64,000 nt of DNA from SAR324 cluster bacterium. Lineage in GTDB: Bacteria > SAR324 > NAC60-12. The stretch lies in the NCBI GenBank assembly GCA_028281495.1, contig JANQJU010000092.1:18715-82714 (forward strand), written 5' to 3'. Each line of letters opens with the position of its first letter. The first letter of the stretch is position 1. The position numbers and the translations under genes were made by a program. The notes beneath the pieces were generated by a model that was not told the origin of the DNA, made no database searches, and worked only from the letters and a program-made list of their open reading frames with translations. Below are positions 10,101 through 21,600 of this stretch, one piece after another.

Positions 10101-12551
10101 AAATTGGAAGATTTGAGTCAACGTTCTCGCTTGCATCAAATGTTTGGTTGCCTCAATGCTCATTGGAAAGTTCATATTCGTGAATGTGAATACCATACCA
10201 AAGCCACTTACGAGTACGGACTGCAAACAGGTGATTTGAACTTTGCAACCTATGGAGCCTGCCACATCCTCTGCCAATCTTGGGGGCGGGGGGATACCTT
10301 GGAACAGGTCATGACCAACTTCAATCGCTTCTTCCCTATGATTGAAAAGTCGGAAGATCCCGTTCCCACTCTATTTTTCAAACTCTATCAGCTCGGTGCT
10401 TTTGGGTTGATGGAACGGGAACTCACCTTCACTGACAGTCATATCCTCAACGAAACGAGTGACCTGGAAAATCAACACATCTGCAACGTTTACCACACCA
10501 TCAAGGCTCAGCAGTTGTTCCTTTACGGTCGCCACGAGGAAGGAAAGATTGCCAGTGAGAAAGCCAAAGAAACCGCTTATGCCAGTGTGGGAAACCCCTT
10601 ACTCGTCGACCAGCCTTTTTATTATTCATTGCATCTCATTGCTTTGTATCCCGATGCAGATGAATCCACTCAAAATGAATACCTTGAAATTGTTCGTGCT
10701 AATCAAGAACAGATGAAAAACTGGGTCGACAACTGTGCACAGAATGTGTTGCACAAATACAAACTAGTGGCTGCTGAAGAAGCTCGCTTGCAAGGAAAAA
10801 CCAACGAGGCCATCGCGCTGTATGACCAAGCCATTCACTTGGCACAAGAAAACGAATTCCTTCAGGTGGAAGCCTTAGCCAATGAACTGGCCGCCCGGTT
10901 TTACCTGGTTCACAACCCAGATTCCGTATCCAGTGGTATCTTGGCCCGTCATTACATGCAGACAGCCCGCTACGAATACCTGCGTTGGGGTGCCACACTG
11001 AAGGCGGAGCAGATCGAACGCGATTACCCGCAACTGATGGTCAGCTTCGGATCGAAAGGCAAAAGTGATTTTACGGCTACGGTTTCCTCGACCATGTCCG
11101 TTGGCTCGTTTTCACTCGATTCCACCTCGGATAGCACCTCTTCTCTTGACGTGAACACGGTTACCAAAGCATCTCAAGCGTTGGCAGAAGAAATCGTCTT
11201 TGATCAATTGCTTTCCAAAATGATCAAAATCACGATTGAAAATGCTGGTGCCCAAAAAGGATATCTCATTCTAGGACAGGAAGGTTCATGGAAGATCGAA
11301 GCGGCAGGTGATGTGAACTCAGAAGAGACAACCGTACGCCAAGCACTCCCATTTGAAGAGTGTCAAGATTTATCCCAAGGGGTGGTTCACTATGTAATAC
11401 GAACCCAAAAAAGTGTGGTGATGCATGATGCAGTACAAGAGGGCCGGTTTAAAGAAGATGCCTACATTCTACAAAAACAACCCAAGTCAGTGCTTTGTGC
11501 TCCCATCTTCCACCAAGGGAAACTGGATGGAATCGTGTATTTAGAAAACAACCTGACGACCGGTGCATTCACAGAAAACCGTTTGGAAATGGTCAAAGTG
11601 TTAGCTTCCCAAATGGCTATTTCGATTGAAAACGCTCGGCTTTATGCTTCTTTACAAGATGCTTTGGAACACGAAATCGAATTGAACACCTCCTTCGCAC
11701 GATTTGTCCCTCATGAATTTTTAGGTCTGTTAGGAAAAGAGAGCATCTTGGACGTGCAGCTTGGAGATCACCAGCAGATGGATATGTCTGTTCTTTTTTC
11801 CGACATCCGTTCCTTCACATCGCTTTCCGAAACCATGAACCCTGAGGAAAACTTCCGGTTTATCAATGGTTATCTGAAACGGATGGAACCTGTCATTAGT
11901 GAGCATCAAGGATTTATCGATAAATACATTGGCGATGCCATCATGGCCTTGTTCAACCGCAACGCCGACGATGCGGTGAAAGCAGCTATTGCCATGTGCA
12001 TGGAGTTGAAATCCTATAACCAGAGTCGGAAAGCGACAGGCTATGATCCGATTCAAATTGGTATCGGGATCAATACGGGACGCCTCATGCTAGGAACGGT
12101 CGGCGGTTACAACCGAATGGAAGGCTCGGTGATCAGCGATGCGGTGAATTTAGCATCACGAATTGAAAGCATGACCAAGCTCTACGGTATTTCCCTATTA
12201 ATTGGAGAAAACACGTACCTACAACTACAAGACTCATCTCATTATTCCATCCGATTGATCGACCGCGTGAAAGTCAGAGGAAAAACCCAACCTGTGACCA
12301 TTTACGAGGTTTGTGATGGCGATTCAATCCAAGTGCGTGATGCCAAAATGGAAACTTCTCGGTTGTTTGAAGAAGCCATTTCTCTCTACTACCTTCAGGA
12401 ATTCAAGCAGGCTTTGACTTTGTTCCAAGAATGTTTATCCAAAAGCTCTGAGGATAATGCAGCAAAGAATTACATCAAACGATGTCAACATCTTCTGGAT
12501 GCGGGTCGAGATCCCAATTGGGAAAATGTAACCGAACTGAAATTCAAATAA
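7161..12551 (+). CDS. Ser/Thr protein kinase-AAA ATPase-TPR-GAF-class III nucleotide cyclase
   Basis: 1796 residues; ATG at 7161 behind CGGAG. The N-terminal kinase (~7-265) has Lys36, HKD with Asp128 in HKDINPSN, DFG with Asp147, and a GTLAYISPEQTGR activation segment. An AAA_16/STAND ATPase (~295-560) follows, with Walker A GYSGVGKS (Lys334) and Walker B LFLDDLQWAD. A long TPR-like helical region (~560-1290) is next, then GAF (~1345-1500). A class III cyclase (~1535-1725) has both metal aspartates (Asp1548 in FSDIRS, Asp1592 in YIGDA) and a SDAVNLASR motif; KYIGD points to ATP over GTP as substrate. TPR-like helices end the protein. The kinase-ATPase-GAF part resembles HstK-type proteins, which usually end in a histidine kinase; here a cyclase takes that place. 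It lies between two synthase genes on the same strand, so a role in regulating the cluster through phosphorylation or cAMP is a reasonable inference. Confidence 0.93.
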   Translation: MIKLPNYEISECLHQGQKTTVYRGIRIGDNCPVILKTPTSEYPSLKDIARLKHEYELLMGFQAEGVIRAYDMERLHSRQVLVLEDIQGSTIKYALSNASHELDNFLQIAIQVANTLGRIHQANLIHKDINPSNIIMNPETKQVQVIDFGISSRLSRENTKISSPDLLEGTLAYISPEQTGRMNRAIDYRTDFYSLGATFYEMLSGRSLFPVGDPMEQVHSHIAKHPTPLHEVNADIPIMLSKIIMKLLSKTAEDRYQGAYGLREDLEKCLEHWQHHGSINGFPIAERDISSVFQIPQKLYGREEEWEVLLDAFNRVSQGSTEMMLVAGYSGVGKSALVNEINKPIVRERGYFVSGKFDQFKRNIPYSSIIQAFQSLIQQILTESKQRIEQWKEKLVPALGANGQLIIDVIPEAEWIVGKQPPVPELPPTESQNRFRIVFQNFINVFATEDHPLALFLDDLQWADTPSLNLIKSVMTSESRYFFFIGAYRDNEVSAAHPLMLALEELEKKKRAVHTIRLKPLNSEHVTQLIQESLHCSSKDAHELGAVVHRKTHGNPFFVNAFLRSLYEEKILEFDINQGWWTWELEKIRELKTTDNVVDLMLGKMQKLSPNTQQILKLAACVGNQFDLRTLAIVHEKSQRQTSMDLWEAVNEGMIQPVGQDYKMAGVAEEEHRETEAGLEIVYQFPHDRVQQAAYSLISDDHKQEIHLRIGRLMLKNVDKHQLEESFFEIVNHLNTGIPLIDDLQERADLVELNTHVGKKAKDSAAYQSALQYWETGLQLLPDDVWESNYRLVFDLSLQKAECEFLVGNYEQAETQMNQLLDRAQSTVDKVEVYKQLQICSTGQSKYEETMKIGIVGLKLCDIDLPLHPTAEEVGAELALAEENLAGRPVAALLDGPRMDDPIKGLAMRLLVEMWAPTYIAGNDSLLALCTVRMANISMQYGHIPESAFAYGAFGMLLTAGLNQVDRGYEFGKLSLTLDEKLEDLSQRSRLHQMFGCLNAHWKVHIRECEYHTKATYEYGLQTGDLNFATYGACHILCQSWGRGDTLEQVMTNFNRFFPMIEKSEDPVPTLFFKLYQLGAFGLMERELTFTDSHILNETSDLENQHICNVYHTIKAQQLFLYGRHEEGKIASEKAKETAYASVGNPLLVDQPFYYSLHLIALYPDADESTQNEYLEIVRANQEQMKNWVDNCAQNVLHKYKLVAAEEARLQGKTNEAIALYDQAIHLAQENEFLQVEALANELAARFYLVHNPDSVSSGILARHYMQTARYEYLRWGATLKAEQIERDYPQLMVSFGSKGKSDFTATVSSTMSVGSFSLDSTSDSTSSLDVNTVTKASQALAEEIVFDQLLSKMIKITIENAGAQKGYLILGQEGSWKIEAAGDVNSEETTVRQALPFEECQDLSQGVVHYVIRTQKSVVMHDAVQEGRFKEDAYILQKQPKSVLCAPIFHQGKLDGIVYLENNLTTGAFTENRLEMVKVLASQMAISIENARLYASLQDALEHEIELNTSFARFVPHEFLGLLGKESILDVQLGDHQQMDMSVLFSDIRSFTSLSETMNPEENFRFINGYLKRMEPVISEHQGFIDKYIGDAIMALFNRNADDAVKAAIAMCMELKSYNQSRKATGYDPIQIGIGINTGRLMLGTVGGYNRMEGSVISDAVNLASRIESMTKLYGISLLIGENTYLQLQDSSHYSIRLIDRVKVRGKTQPVTIYEVCDGDSIQVRDAKMETSRLFEEAISLYYLQEFKQALTLFQECLSKSSEDNAAKNYIKRCQHLLDAGRDPNWENVTELKFK

Positions 12552-12636
12552 CACGCGTGCCTTTGTGTGGTCTTCGCCCCTTCAATCCCTTTACTATCCA
12601 ACCGATACCCCTAATTTTTTACAAGGAGTCCTGTGA

Positions 12637-15600
12637 ATGAAGGTTCCTCAAGACCAACATCCCTCGCAATGTTCCCACTTGATTGAACTGCTGCGTTGGA
12701 GAGCCTCCCATCATGCGAACAAACGCGTCTTCACGTTCTTAGAAGACGGAGAAACTCAAAAAACTCATCTGACTTTTGCCGAACTGGATAAACGTGCTCA
12801 GAGCATCGCAGCTCAAATCCAGACTTTGGGGCCGTCTCGCCAACCCGTCCTGCTGCTGTATCCGCCCGGTTTAGAATACATCGCAGCTTTTTTCGGGTGT
12901 TTGTATGCGGGAGTGATTGCAGTACCGGCCTACCCACCTCGACAGAACCGGAGCTTGGAACGGCTTCGGAGTTTGGCGCTCAACGCACAAAGCCACTTGG
13001 CACTCACCACACAAGACATCTATAGAAAAGTGGAATCGCAGCGGCCCTCTATTCCTGAGCTGCATGCCTTACAATGGTGGGTCACCAATCGAGGGGAAAC
13101 TGGAGAAACCGCCGTATGGACCCCTCCTAAGGTAAACCGAGAATCCATTGCCTTCCTGCAATACACCTCCGGCTCCACCGGAGATCCCAAAGGGGTCATG
13201 CTCAGCCACGGCAATTTGCTTCATAACCTGAATCTCATCCACGAACAATTTGGTACACATTCCGAGGCAAGCGGGGTGTTTTGGTTACCCCCCTACCACG
13301 ACATGGGTTTGATCGGAGCCTTGCTACAAACCGTATTTTGTGGCGGCTGGAGTACCTTAATGGCTCCAGTCACATTTCTTCAAAAGCCTGTTCGGTGGCT
13401 CCAAGCCCTTTCTGACACGAAGGCAAGCATGAGTGGTGCTCCCAACTTCGCTTACGACTTATGTGTGGATCAAATTGACACCAATGCCCTAGAAAACTTG
13501 GACCTGAGCCATTGGCAAGTTGCCTTCAACGGAGCAGAACCGATTCGTCCTGAAACGCTTCACCGATTTTCTGAAAAATTTGATCCGTGCGGATTTCGTT
13601 CGGAAACCTTCTTTCCTTGCTATGGGATGGCAGAATCAGCGGTTTTTGTGACAGGATGCCAAGCCTCTCAGCCTCCCAAGGTGATGGCTGTGGACGGAAA
13701 AGCGCTACAACAAAATCGTGTTATTTTGAGCGATACGGCCGTAGCAAACTCATCGGTCGAATCCCACTCCTCGCCTCCAAACAATTGGGTCCGTTTGGTT
13801 AGCTCGGGCTCTGTGGATTCAGGCCAAGTGGTACGCATTGTTGATCCCGAGGCCTGCGTCCAATGCCCCGAAGATCAGGTCGGTGAGATCTGGGTATCGG
13901 GTGATAGTATTGCTCAAGGCTATTGGAACCGGCCTGAACTTTCTGAGGCTACCTTTCAGGCCAGAATCAAAGATGTCGATGCGGGCCCTTTTCTGCGAAC
14001 CGGGGATTTAGGGTTTGTACAAAATGGAGAATTGTATGTCACCGGACGCTTGAAAGACCTGATCATCATTCGGGGGAGGAATCACTATCCTCAGGACATC
14101 GAACACACCGTTGAAAACTCTCACAATTGGTTGCGTTCTGGTAGCGGTGCAGCCTTCTCGGTCGACGTTGAGGGGGAAGAACGTTTGGTGATCGTGCAAG
14201 AAGTCAAACGGCAATATCTCCGGAAAAACCTCGCAGAGGTGATTGAGTCGATACGCACCGCAGTCGCCAGCCATCATGACCTCCAAGTGCATGCAGTGAT
14301 CCTGCTTCGCACGATGGGTATTCCCAAAACATCGAGTGGGAAAATCCAGCGCCATGCTTGCCGAATCGGATTTCAAGAAGGTTCCTTCAAAAGCATCCAC
14401 GAATACATAGAATCAGAACCCTCAGAATCAGAACCCTCAGAATCAGAACCCTCAGAATCGCAGGACTCGAAATCACGTGCTCCAGAACCGCAGGCCCCAG
14501 TGTCTTCTTCCGATCCCACCCTGGAAGCTCCAGCCACACAACCATCGACACCCCAGATCACCAGCTCAGTCATCCGGGAATGGTTGAAACAGCAGTTGTC
14601 GGCAAAGTTGAACATTCCCTCATCCGGTATCGATATCCGGAAGGATTTTAATAGCTTCGGGATAGACTCCGCAACAGCGGTTGGAATTTCTGGAGAACTG
14701 GAAACTTGGTTGCGGTCCGAAGGAGCGACAATCAATCTGTCACCGACTTTGGTGTACGATTATCCGACGATTGCTGCACTTGCTGAAGGTTTGGCTCAAC
14801 GTATCCAAACGCAAGAGGGAACCAACAATCAGGAATCGGAACGGGAAAGAGAGACAAAAAACCAACCCATTGCGATTGTCGGCATTGGCTTGAGGTTCCC
14901 GGAAGCATCAGGACCTGAGGAATTTTGGGAACTGCTGCGAAATGGCATCGATGCCATCCAAGAAGTACCGGCTTCCCGATGGAAACTTGAGGACTACTAC
15001 GATTCCACGCCCAATGCGCCCGGAAAGATGAACACCCGTTTTGGAGGATTTTTGCAGGACGTTGAACAATTCGATCCCCAATTCTTTGGAATTTCTCCGA
15101 GAGAAGCTGCTTCTATGGATCCGCAACAACGCTTGCTCCTGGAAGTCACTTGGGAAGCGTTTGAAGATGCCGGTATGGACCCATTTCAACTGCAAGGGTC
15201 TCAAACCGGTGTATTTATTGGAATTTCTGGAAGCGAATACAGTCGTCTTCCTTTTAGCAATCCGCATTCGATCACGCCCTATGCAGGAACCGGCAACGCA
15301 TTGAGTATTGCAGCCAACCGCATTTCATATGTTTTTGATTTTCAAGGTCCAAGCGTTGCGATGGATACCGCCTGCTCTTCTTCATTGGTTGCCGTACATC
15401 ATGCGTGTAACAGCCTATGGCTAGGAGAATCCCAATTGGCAATTGCCGGTGGAGCAAACTTGTTGCTGTTTCCAGAGGTCACGATCAATTTCAGTCAAGC
15501 TGGAGCTTTGTCCCCTGATGGACGTTGTCAAGCATTTGATGCGAGTGCTAACGGTTATGTTCGAAGTGAAGGGGCAGGAGTCATCTTGCTCAAACCATTG

Positions 15601-18600
15601 TCGCAAGCCTTGGCAGATCGAGATCCAATATATGCTGTCATTCGTGGAAGTGCGATCAATCAAGATGGCCGTTCCAACGGAATCATGGCTCCCAATGGTC
15701 AGGCTCAAGAACGAGTCCTTAAAGAAGCGTATCGAAAAGCGGGCGTTTCTCCGGGAGCTGTTCAGTACGTCGAAACCCATGGTACCGGAACCCTATTAGG
15801 TGATCCGATTGAAGCACACGCCTTGGGTGAGGTGTTGGCCTTGGGGCGTCCAGAAGGTCAACCGTGCTGGATCGGTTCGGTCAAGTCCAATATTGGTCAT
15901 TTGGAAGCAGCGGCAGGCATCGCTGGAATCATTAAAACAGCTTTGAGCCTGAAACAGCGCGAGATACCCCGTAGTGTCCATTTTTCTCAACCCAATCCGC
16001 ACATTCCCTTTGACCGCTTACCTCTGAATGTTGTTTCGGAACATCAACCCTGGCCAGAGTCCCCAACATTGCTTGCTGGCGTGAGTTCTTTTGGTTTTGG
16101 TGGGACCAATGCACACGTGGTATTGGAGGCAGCTCCCATTCCTGAATCCCAGGGCATTGTCGACGATGCTTCCCAAGACAAACAGCCACCTTACCTGCTT
16201 CCTTTGTCCGCCCAATCCTCATCCGCGTTGGGCGAATTGGTCCAATCTTATGAAGCGTGGCTTGAGGCCGAAACGCCATTGGCCGTTTTACCTGCAATTC
16301 CATCCCAAAATTCATCAAAGCGATCACCGGATCAACTGCTGCGGGATCTTTGCCATTCAGCCAGTTTACGGCGATCACACTTGGATTGGCGCACCGCTTT
16401 GGTGTTTGAATCTTGGGATGATTTACACACCCAACTCAAACAATGGCATACGCTCGGTCCTGCTCCTGAGCAAGTGGGACACTATATACCGGGTCGCCAC
16501 AACAAGGTCGTTTTTGTCTTTTCTGGTCAAGGCCCCCAATGGTGGCCACTTCCCTCCGAATTGTTGCAACAACAAGGGATATTTGGTGAGACCTTGCGAC
16601 AATGCGATATTCTACTCCGCGCACAAGAAGGATGGTCTTTGATAGAGGAACTGTCCAATGCAACCAAGAGTTCCCGTCTAGATCAACCGACTTACACCCA
16701 ACCCGCGTTATTTGCCATTCAAGTGGCCTTGGCCAATCTTTGGAAATCCTTAGGCGTGCACCCCGATGCGATTGTTGGACATAGCATGGGAGAAGTCGCC
16801 GCTGCTCACATCGCAGGAGCTTTGAGTTTAGAAGATGCGTTGCAGGTGATTTGTCAACGGGGGAAGGTAATCGAACCGGTTAACGGAATGGGGCGAGTGG
16901 CGTTTGTCGAACTTTCAATGGAAGCCACCCAATCCCTGATCCAGCAATTGGATTCTCCGGTATCGGTTGCTGCAAACAATGGTCCTAGCTCGACTGTGAT
17001 TTCTGGGGAAACCAATTCCGTAGACGCCATTCTCGATCATTTGCAGCAACAAGAGGTTTTCTGTCGACGTGTTGATTCCGTGGCCTTCGCAGCTCACAGC
17101 CCACAAATGGACAACCTGCGGCCCAAGATGGAAACGGGGCTATCATCGATTCAACCCAAATTTGCCGCACTCCCTTTGGTCTCCACCGTGACTGGGGACA
17201 TCATTGATGGCACTGGATTGAACAATTCGTATTGGGCAAAAAATTTGAGAGAACCCGTCTTATTTTCCAAAGCCATTGTCGGATTGGCTGATGCGGATTT
17301 CCAATTTTTTATCGAGATGAGTCCTCATCCCGTGCTGTCTGAAGCAATCCGTCAAAACCTTCGACATGTCGGAAAAGAAGGGTTGGCACTCGCCTCAAGA
17401 CGGCGAGATGAGCTTTTGCAAAAGACGATGCTGCAATCATTCGGGAGGCTGTATCAAGAAGGCTATCCGGTTGATTGGAAACACGTAGCACCTTCAGGAA
17501 ATCCATTACGGTTGCCTTCCTACCCTTGGCAAAAACAGCGTTGCTGGTTTGTGCCGTCTTCAAGCTCAAATCCACAAATTGGAGCATTCTCAGCAAAACC
17601 GTTGAGCGCGGTTGTGCTTTCCGCCGTAACAAGAGAGTCGCAGAAAGTCCCCATCACGATTGCTCTAGAACGGGTGCCTGAACAAACCCGTCTCCTAAAG
17701 CAGCTGACGGTGGTTTACATCGCCCGAGCCTTCCAAGATTTAAAACTGTTTGCTACTGGGCAAACCGAATATTCATTGCAAAACCTCATTCAAGCTGGAG
17801 ACATCCAACCTCATTACCAGCATTTGATAAAACATTGGGCTGATCGGTTAGCGACTGCGGGTCTGTTGAAGAAATCCGTGAAGGACACTTATGCGGTGGT
17901 TTCTGATGACGCTTTGTCATCGGTGGAACTTCCTTCCAACTTGGATTCCAGTTTTTCCAATATTCTGTTCCTTCTGGATTACTTGCGGGATTGTGGTTCG
18001 CAATTGGCGGCGATTGTTCAGGGAAAAGTCAGCCCATTAGAAACGTTGTTTCCTGAAGGTTCGATTCAACGTGCGGAAGATATCTATCAACATTGGGTGG
18101 TGGCTCAATATTTCAATGACATGGTGCGAGCCGCAGTAGAAGCCTGTTGGACAACACTTCCGGCGAACCGTCCTCTAAGGATTCTCGAAATAGGAGCCGG
18201 TACTGGAGGAACCACGGCCTCCGTCCTCCCCACGCTTCCTTTGGACCGTACGATTTATCACTTCACAGATCTCTCTGATTTCTTTTTCATCCGAGCAAAA
18301 GAAAAGTTTCGAGACTACCCGTTTGTTCGTTATCAGACCTTGAATATCGAACAATCCCCTGAAACCCAGGGTTTCGAACCACACAGTTTCGATGTCATCG
18401 TGGCGACCAACGTGCTTCATGCCACGAACAACCTTCGGAACACGGTACGACATGTACGCCAATTGTTGAGCACCGGCGGCATGCTCTTACTGAACGAAGT
18501 CACTCAACATAATCCTTGGATGGAAATCAGCGTTGGTTTGATCGAAGGGTGGCAACGTTTTGAAGACGATCTTCGAGATGATATCCCTTTGCTCACGCCT

Positions 18601-21600
18601 CAAAAATGGAAACATCTTTTGGAGGAAGAAGGATTTGAGCGAGTCGTCGCCCACCCCCAACCCGATCTCCCTACGGAAGTTTTAGGGCAGCATGTGATGG
18701 TTGCACTGACTTCAGCCACACAAAGTCTGGAAACCAACTCGGTCAGTCACTCTCAAACACCATTTCCTTCCTCATTTCCCACAGAGCCTATTGATTCGAA
18801 TGAAACGAATTCTGATGCCGATGCTTTGCCAGAGAAATCTGCCATTCGTGCCGAGGTGCTGCAATTGCCCACAACACAACGTCCCACTAGGCTAGAAACT
18901 TACCTGAAGCATCAATTAGCCCATGCTTTGGGTCTGCCAGTAGATCAAATCAATTCCGATCAACCCATTATGAATCTGGGGTTTGATTCACTGATGGCTG
19001 TGGAACTCAAAAACCGATTGGAATCCGAATTAGGTGTTTCGGTGTCTGTCACGACATTTTTGAAAAGCCCCAACATCGTACAACTCAGCCAAAATTTATC
19101 CGACCAATTGGAAACAGTGGATTCCTTGACAGAACGAGAACCGGAGGTAGCTCAAGACATGGACGGAACGTCCCAGAACTCTGAACAATCCATCGAATTT
19201 CCATTGTCTTCCGGCCAGCAAGCATTGTGGTTTTTATATCAATTGGCACCAGAAAGTGCCGCTTACAACGTCACATTCACAGCGCGTCTCAGTCCAGAAC
19301 CCGATGTGGATGCCTTCCAGCAAGCTTTTCAATATTTGGTGGACCGTCATCCTCAACTGCGGGTCGTGTTTGGTTTGAACAGGATGGATCAGGCGAAACA
19401 ACACGTTCAAGAGCCCCAACCGCTGGCGTTCGAAGTCATTGATTTGCCTGAATCCACTAAAACACAACTCAGGCATCAGATGCGAGAGGTGGCGTTTCAG
19501 CCTTTCGATTTAACAAACGGTCCGTTGGTGCGGGTTCGTTTGTTTCGTCATCCTACGGGGTCCTATTTGTTGTTATCTTTTCATCACATTATTGGCGACT
19601 ACTGGTCGTTTGTGTTGATGATGAATGATCTGCACCACCTGTATCCAACATTGAAAGCAGGACAAACGCCCAGTTTGCCTCCCCTGCAAAACAACTACTT
19701 AGAATTTGTTAACTGGCAACAAGGCTACCTACAAACGGCTGCGAGCCTTCAGGCTTGGAATTACTGGAAACGGCAGCTTTCCGGTCGACTCCCCACGATG
19801 CACTGGCCCTTTGGCAAACCTCGAACAAACGAGACAGGATTCCAAGGGTCGGCTTATAAATTTGAGTTGCCTGCTTCGCTTTCACAACGGTTGAAAGCTT
19901 TATCCCAAACCGAACAAGTCACTGCTTACACTCTGTTTTTAGCGATTTATCAGACTCTATTGCACCGGTACAGCAACCACACGGACATCCTTGTCGGTGC
20001 ACCGACAGTTGGCCGAAGTTTGCCGGGATTTGAAAAAGTGGTGGGTTATTTTGTGAACTCAGTGATCATGCGAGGAGACCTTTCAGGCAATCCGAGATTC
20101 TGCGACTTTTTGAAACGTTTGCGCCCTGTTGTATTAGAAAGCATTCGATTTGCCGATTATCCACTCAGCGTGCTGCTAGAAAAATTACAACCACACCGAG
20201 AATCCGGTTATCAGTCCATTTTCCAAACCCAGTTCGTGATGGAAAAGGCACAAAACACTGACTGGCAAGGGTCGTTGCTGTTTGTCACAGGATCTCCTGG
20301 CGGAAGACTGAAGATCGGAGACCTCGAATTGCATTCCGTGGAAATGGATCAAATGGCAGAACAAGTCGATATCACGTTCTTAATGGAGGAAGTGCGTGGG
20401 GTTTACCACGGGATTCTTTCTTACAACACCGACCTGTTTTCCGCCGCAGAAATCACCCGAATGGGAACTCATCTCCAAACACTCATGCAGGAAGTCAGCA
20501 ATTCACCAGACACCCGTTTATCTGACTTTCTCAGCCCTCCGAAAGGTGAATCCGACCCTTGGCTGATGGCCACTCCCTCTTTAAATCCATCGACTCCATT
20601 GGCCCATGTTGCTCACCTTCTGCTTCAAGAACCGTCTATTGAAGATTGTGCTCTCCTTTCGCGAACCAACCAACATCAAGAATTAGAGACTGTGGCTTAT
20701 GTTGTCACCTCCAAAGCGTTCTCTCCCGAACGCCTGTATGCATACCTTCACCGAGAGCTTACGAGAAATGAACAAACGGACAACCTACCTCTGCCAACGA
20801 CTTATGTTCAAGTGTCTACCATTCCTTACACTTTTGACGGAGCGATAGATCAAGTCGCCTTGGAACGATTACCGGTCCTAGACGAAACCATCACAAAAGC
20901 ATGGGAAGCGCAATTGAGTCAGCAATCTGACATCGATGACGTCGTGGTCATCTCCCAAAAGGCGCCAGTTTCACAGGAGCATTTTCATCTTTCTGATCTG
21001 CTTCCTTATTGGAATCCTTTTGAAAATCGGACCGATCTGACATCCACAACACGGGACACGGATCATGAAAAAACAACCCCCTCAAGCACTAAAGAAACTT
21101 CCGAAGATGCCGACTCTTGTCAATTGACATCAACCTCATATGAGAATCCGCCAGCTTTCAGTCAAGGTGAAGTTTTGCAGAAGCCAAACGATGCCCCGAA
21201 CAATCTCGCAGAGGCTCTCGTGCGAGCTGCCCGAATTTCGCCTGAAAAAGGGGTAACGTTTGTCACAATGGAAGGAGCAGAATCCTTTCTGTCGTACCCT
21301 CAATTGCTAGAAAAAGCGGGTTCCATTTTGGAAGGATTACATGAACGTGGATTGGAACCAGGCGATAAACTAATTTTTCAATTTGAGCACAACGAAGACT
21401 TCATACCGGCATTTTGGAGCTGTATGTTGGGTGGATTCATCCCGGTACCGTTGGGTGTTGCCCCCAGTTACCATGAAGTGAACAACGTGATCCGCAAATT
21501 GCACAATGCGTGGATTCTTCTCGACAAACCGGTCATTCTCACCGGTCAAGATCTTGCCGAAGACCTCCGTTCTCTCAGAAAGCTATTGGGTCTCAAAGAC

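Noticed and set aside
12637..14400. First adenylating domain as an amino-acid-activating NRPS A domain
   Set aside because: The YPPGLEYIAAFFGCLYAG start, the layout and the lack of NRPS core motif spacing fit fatty acyl-AMP ligases.
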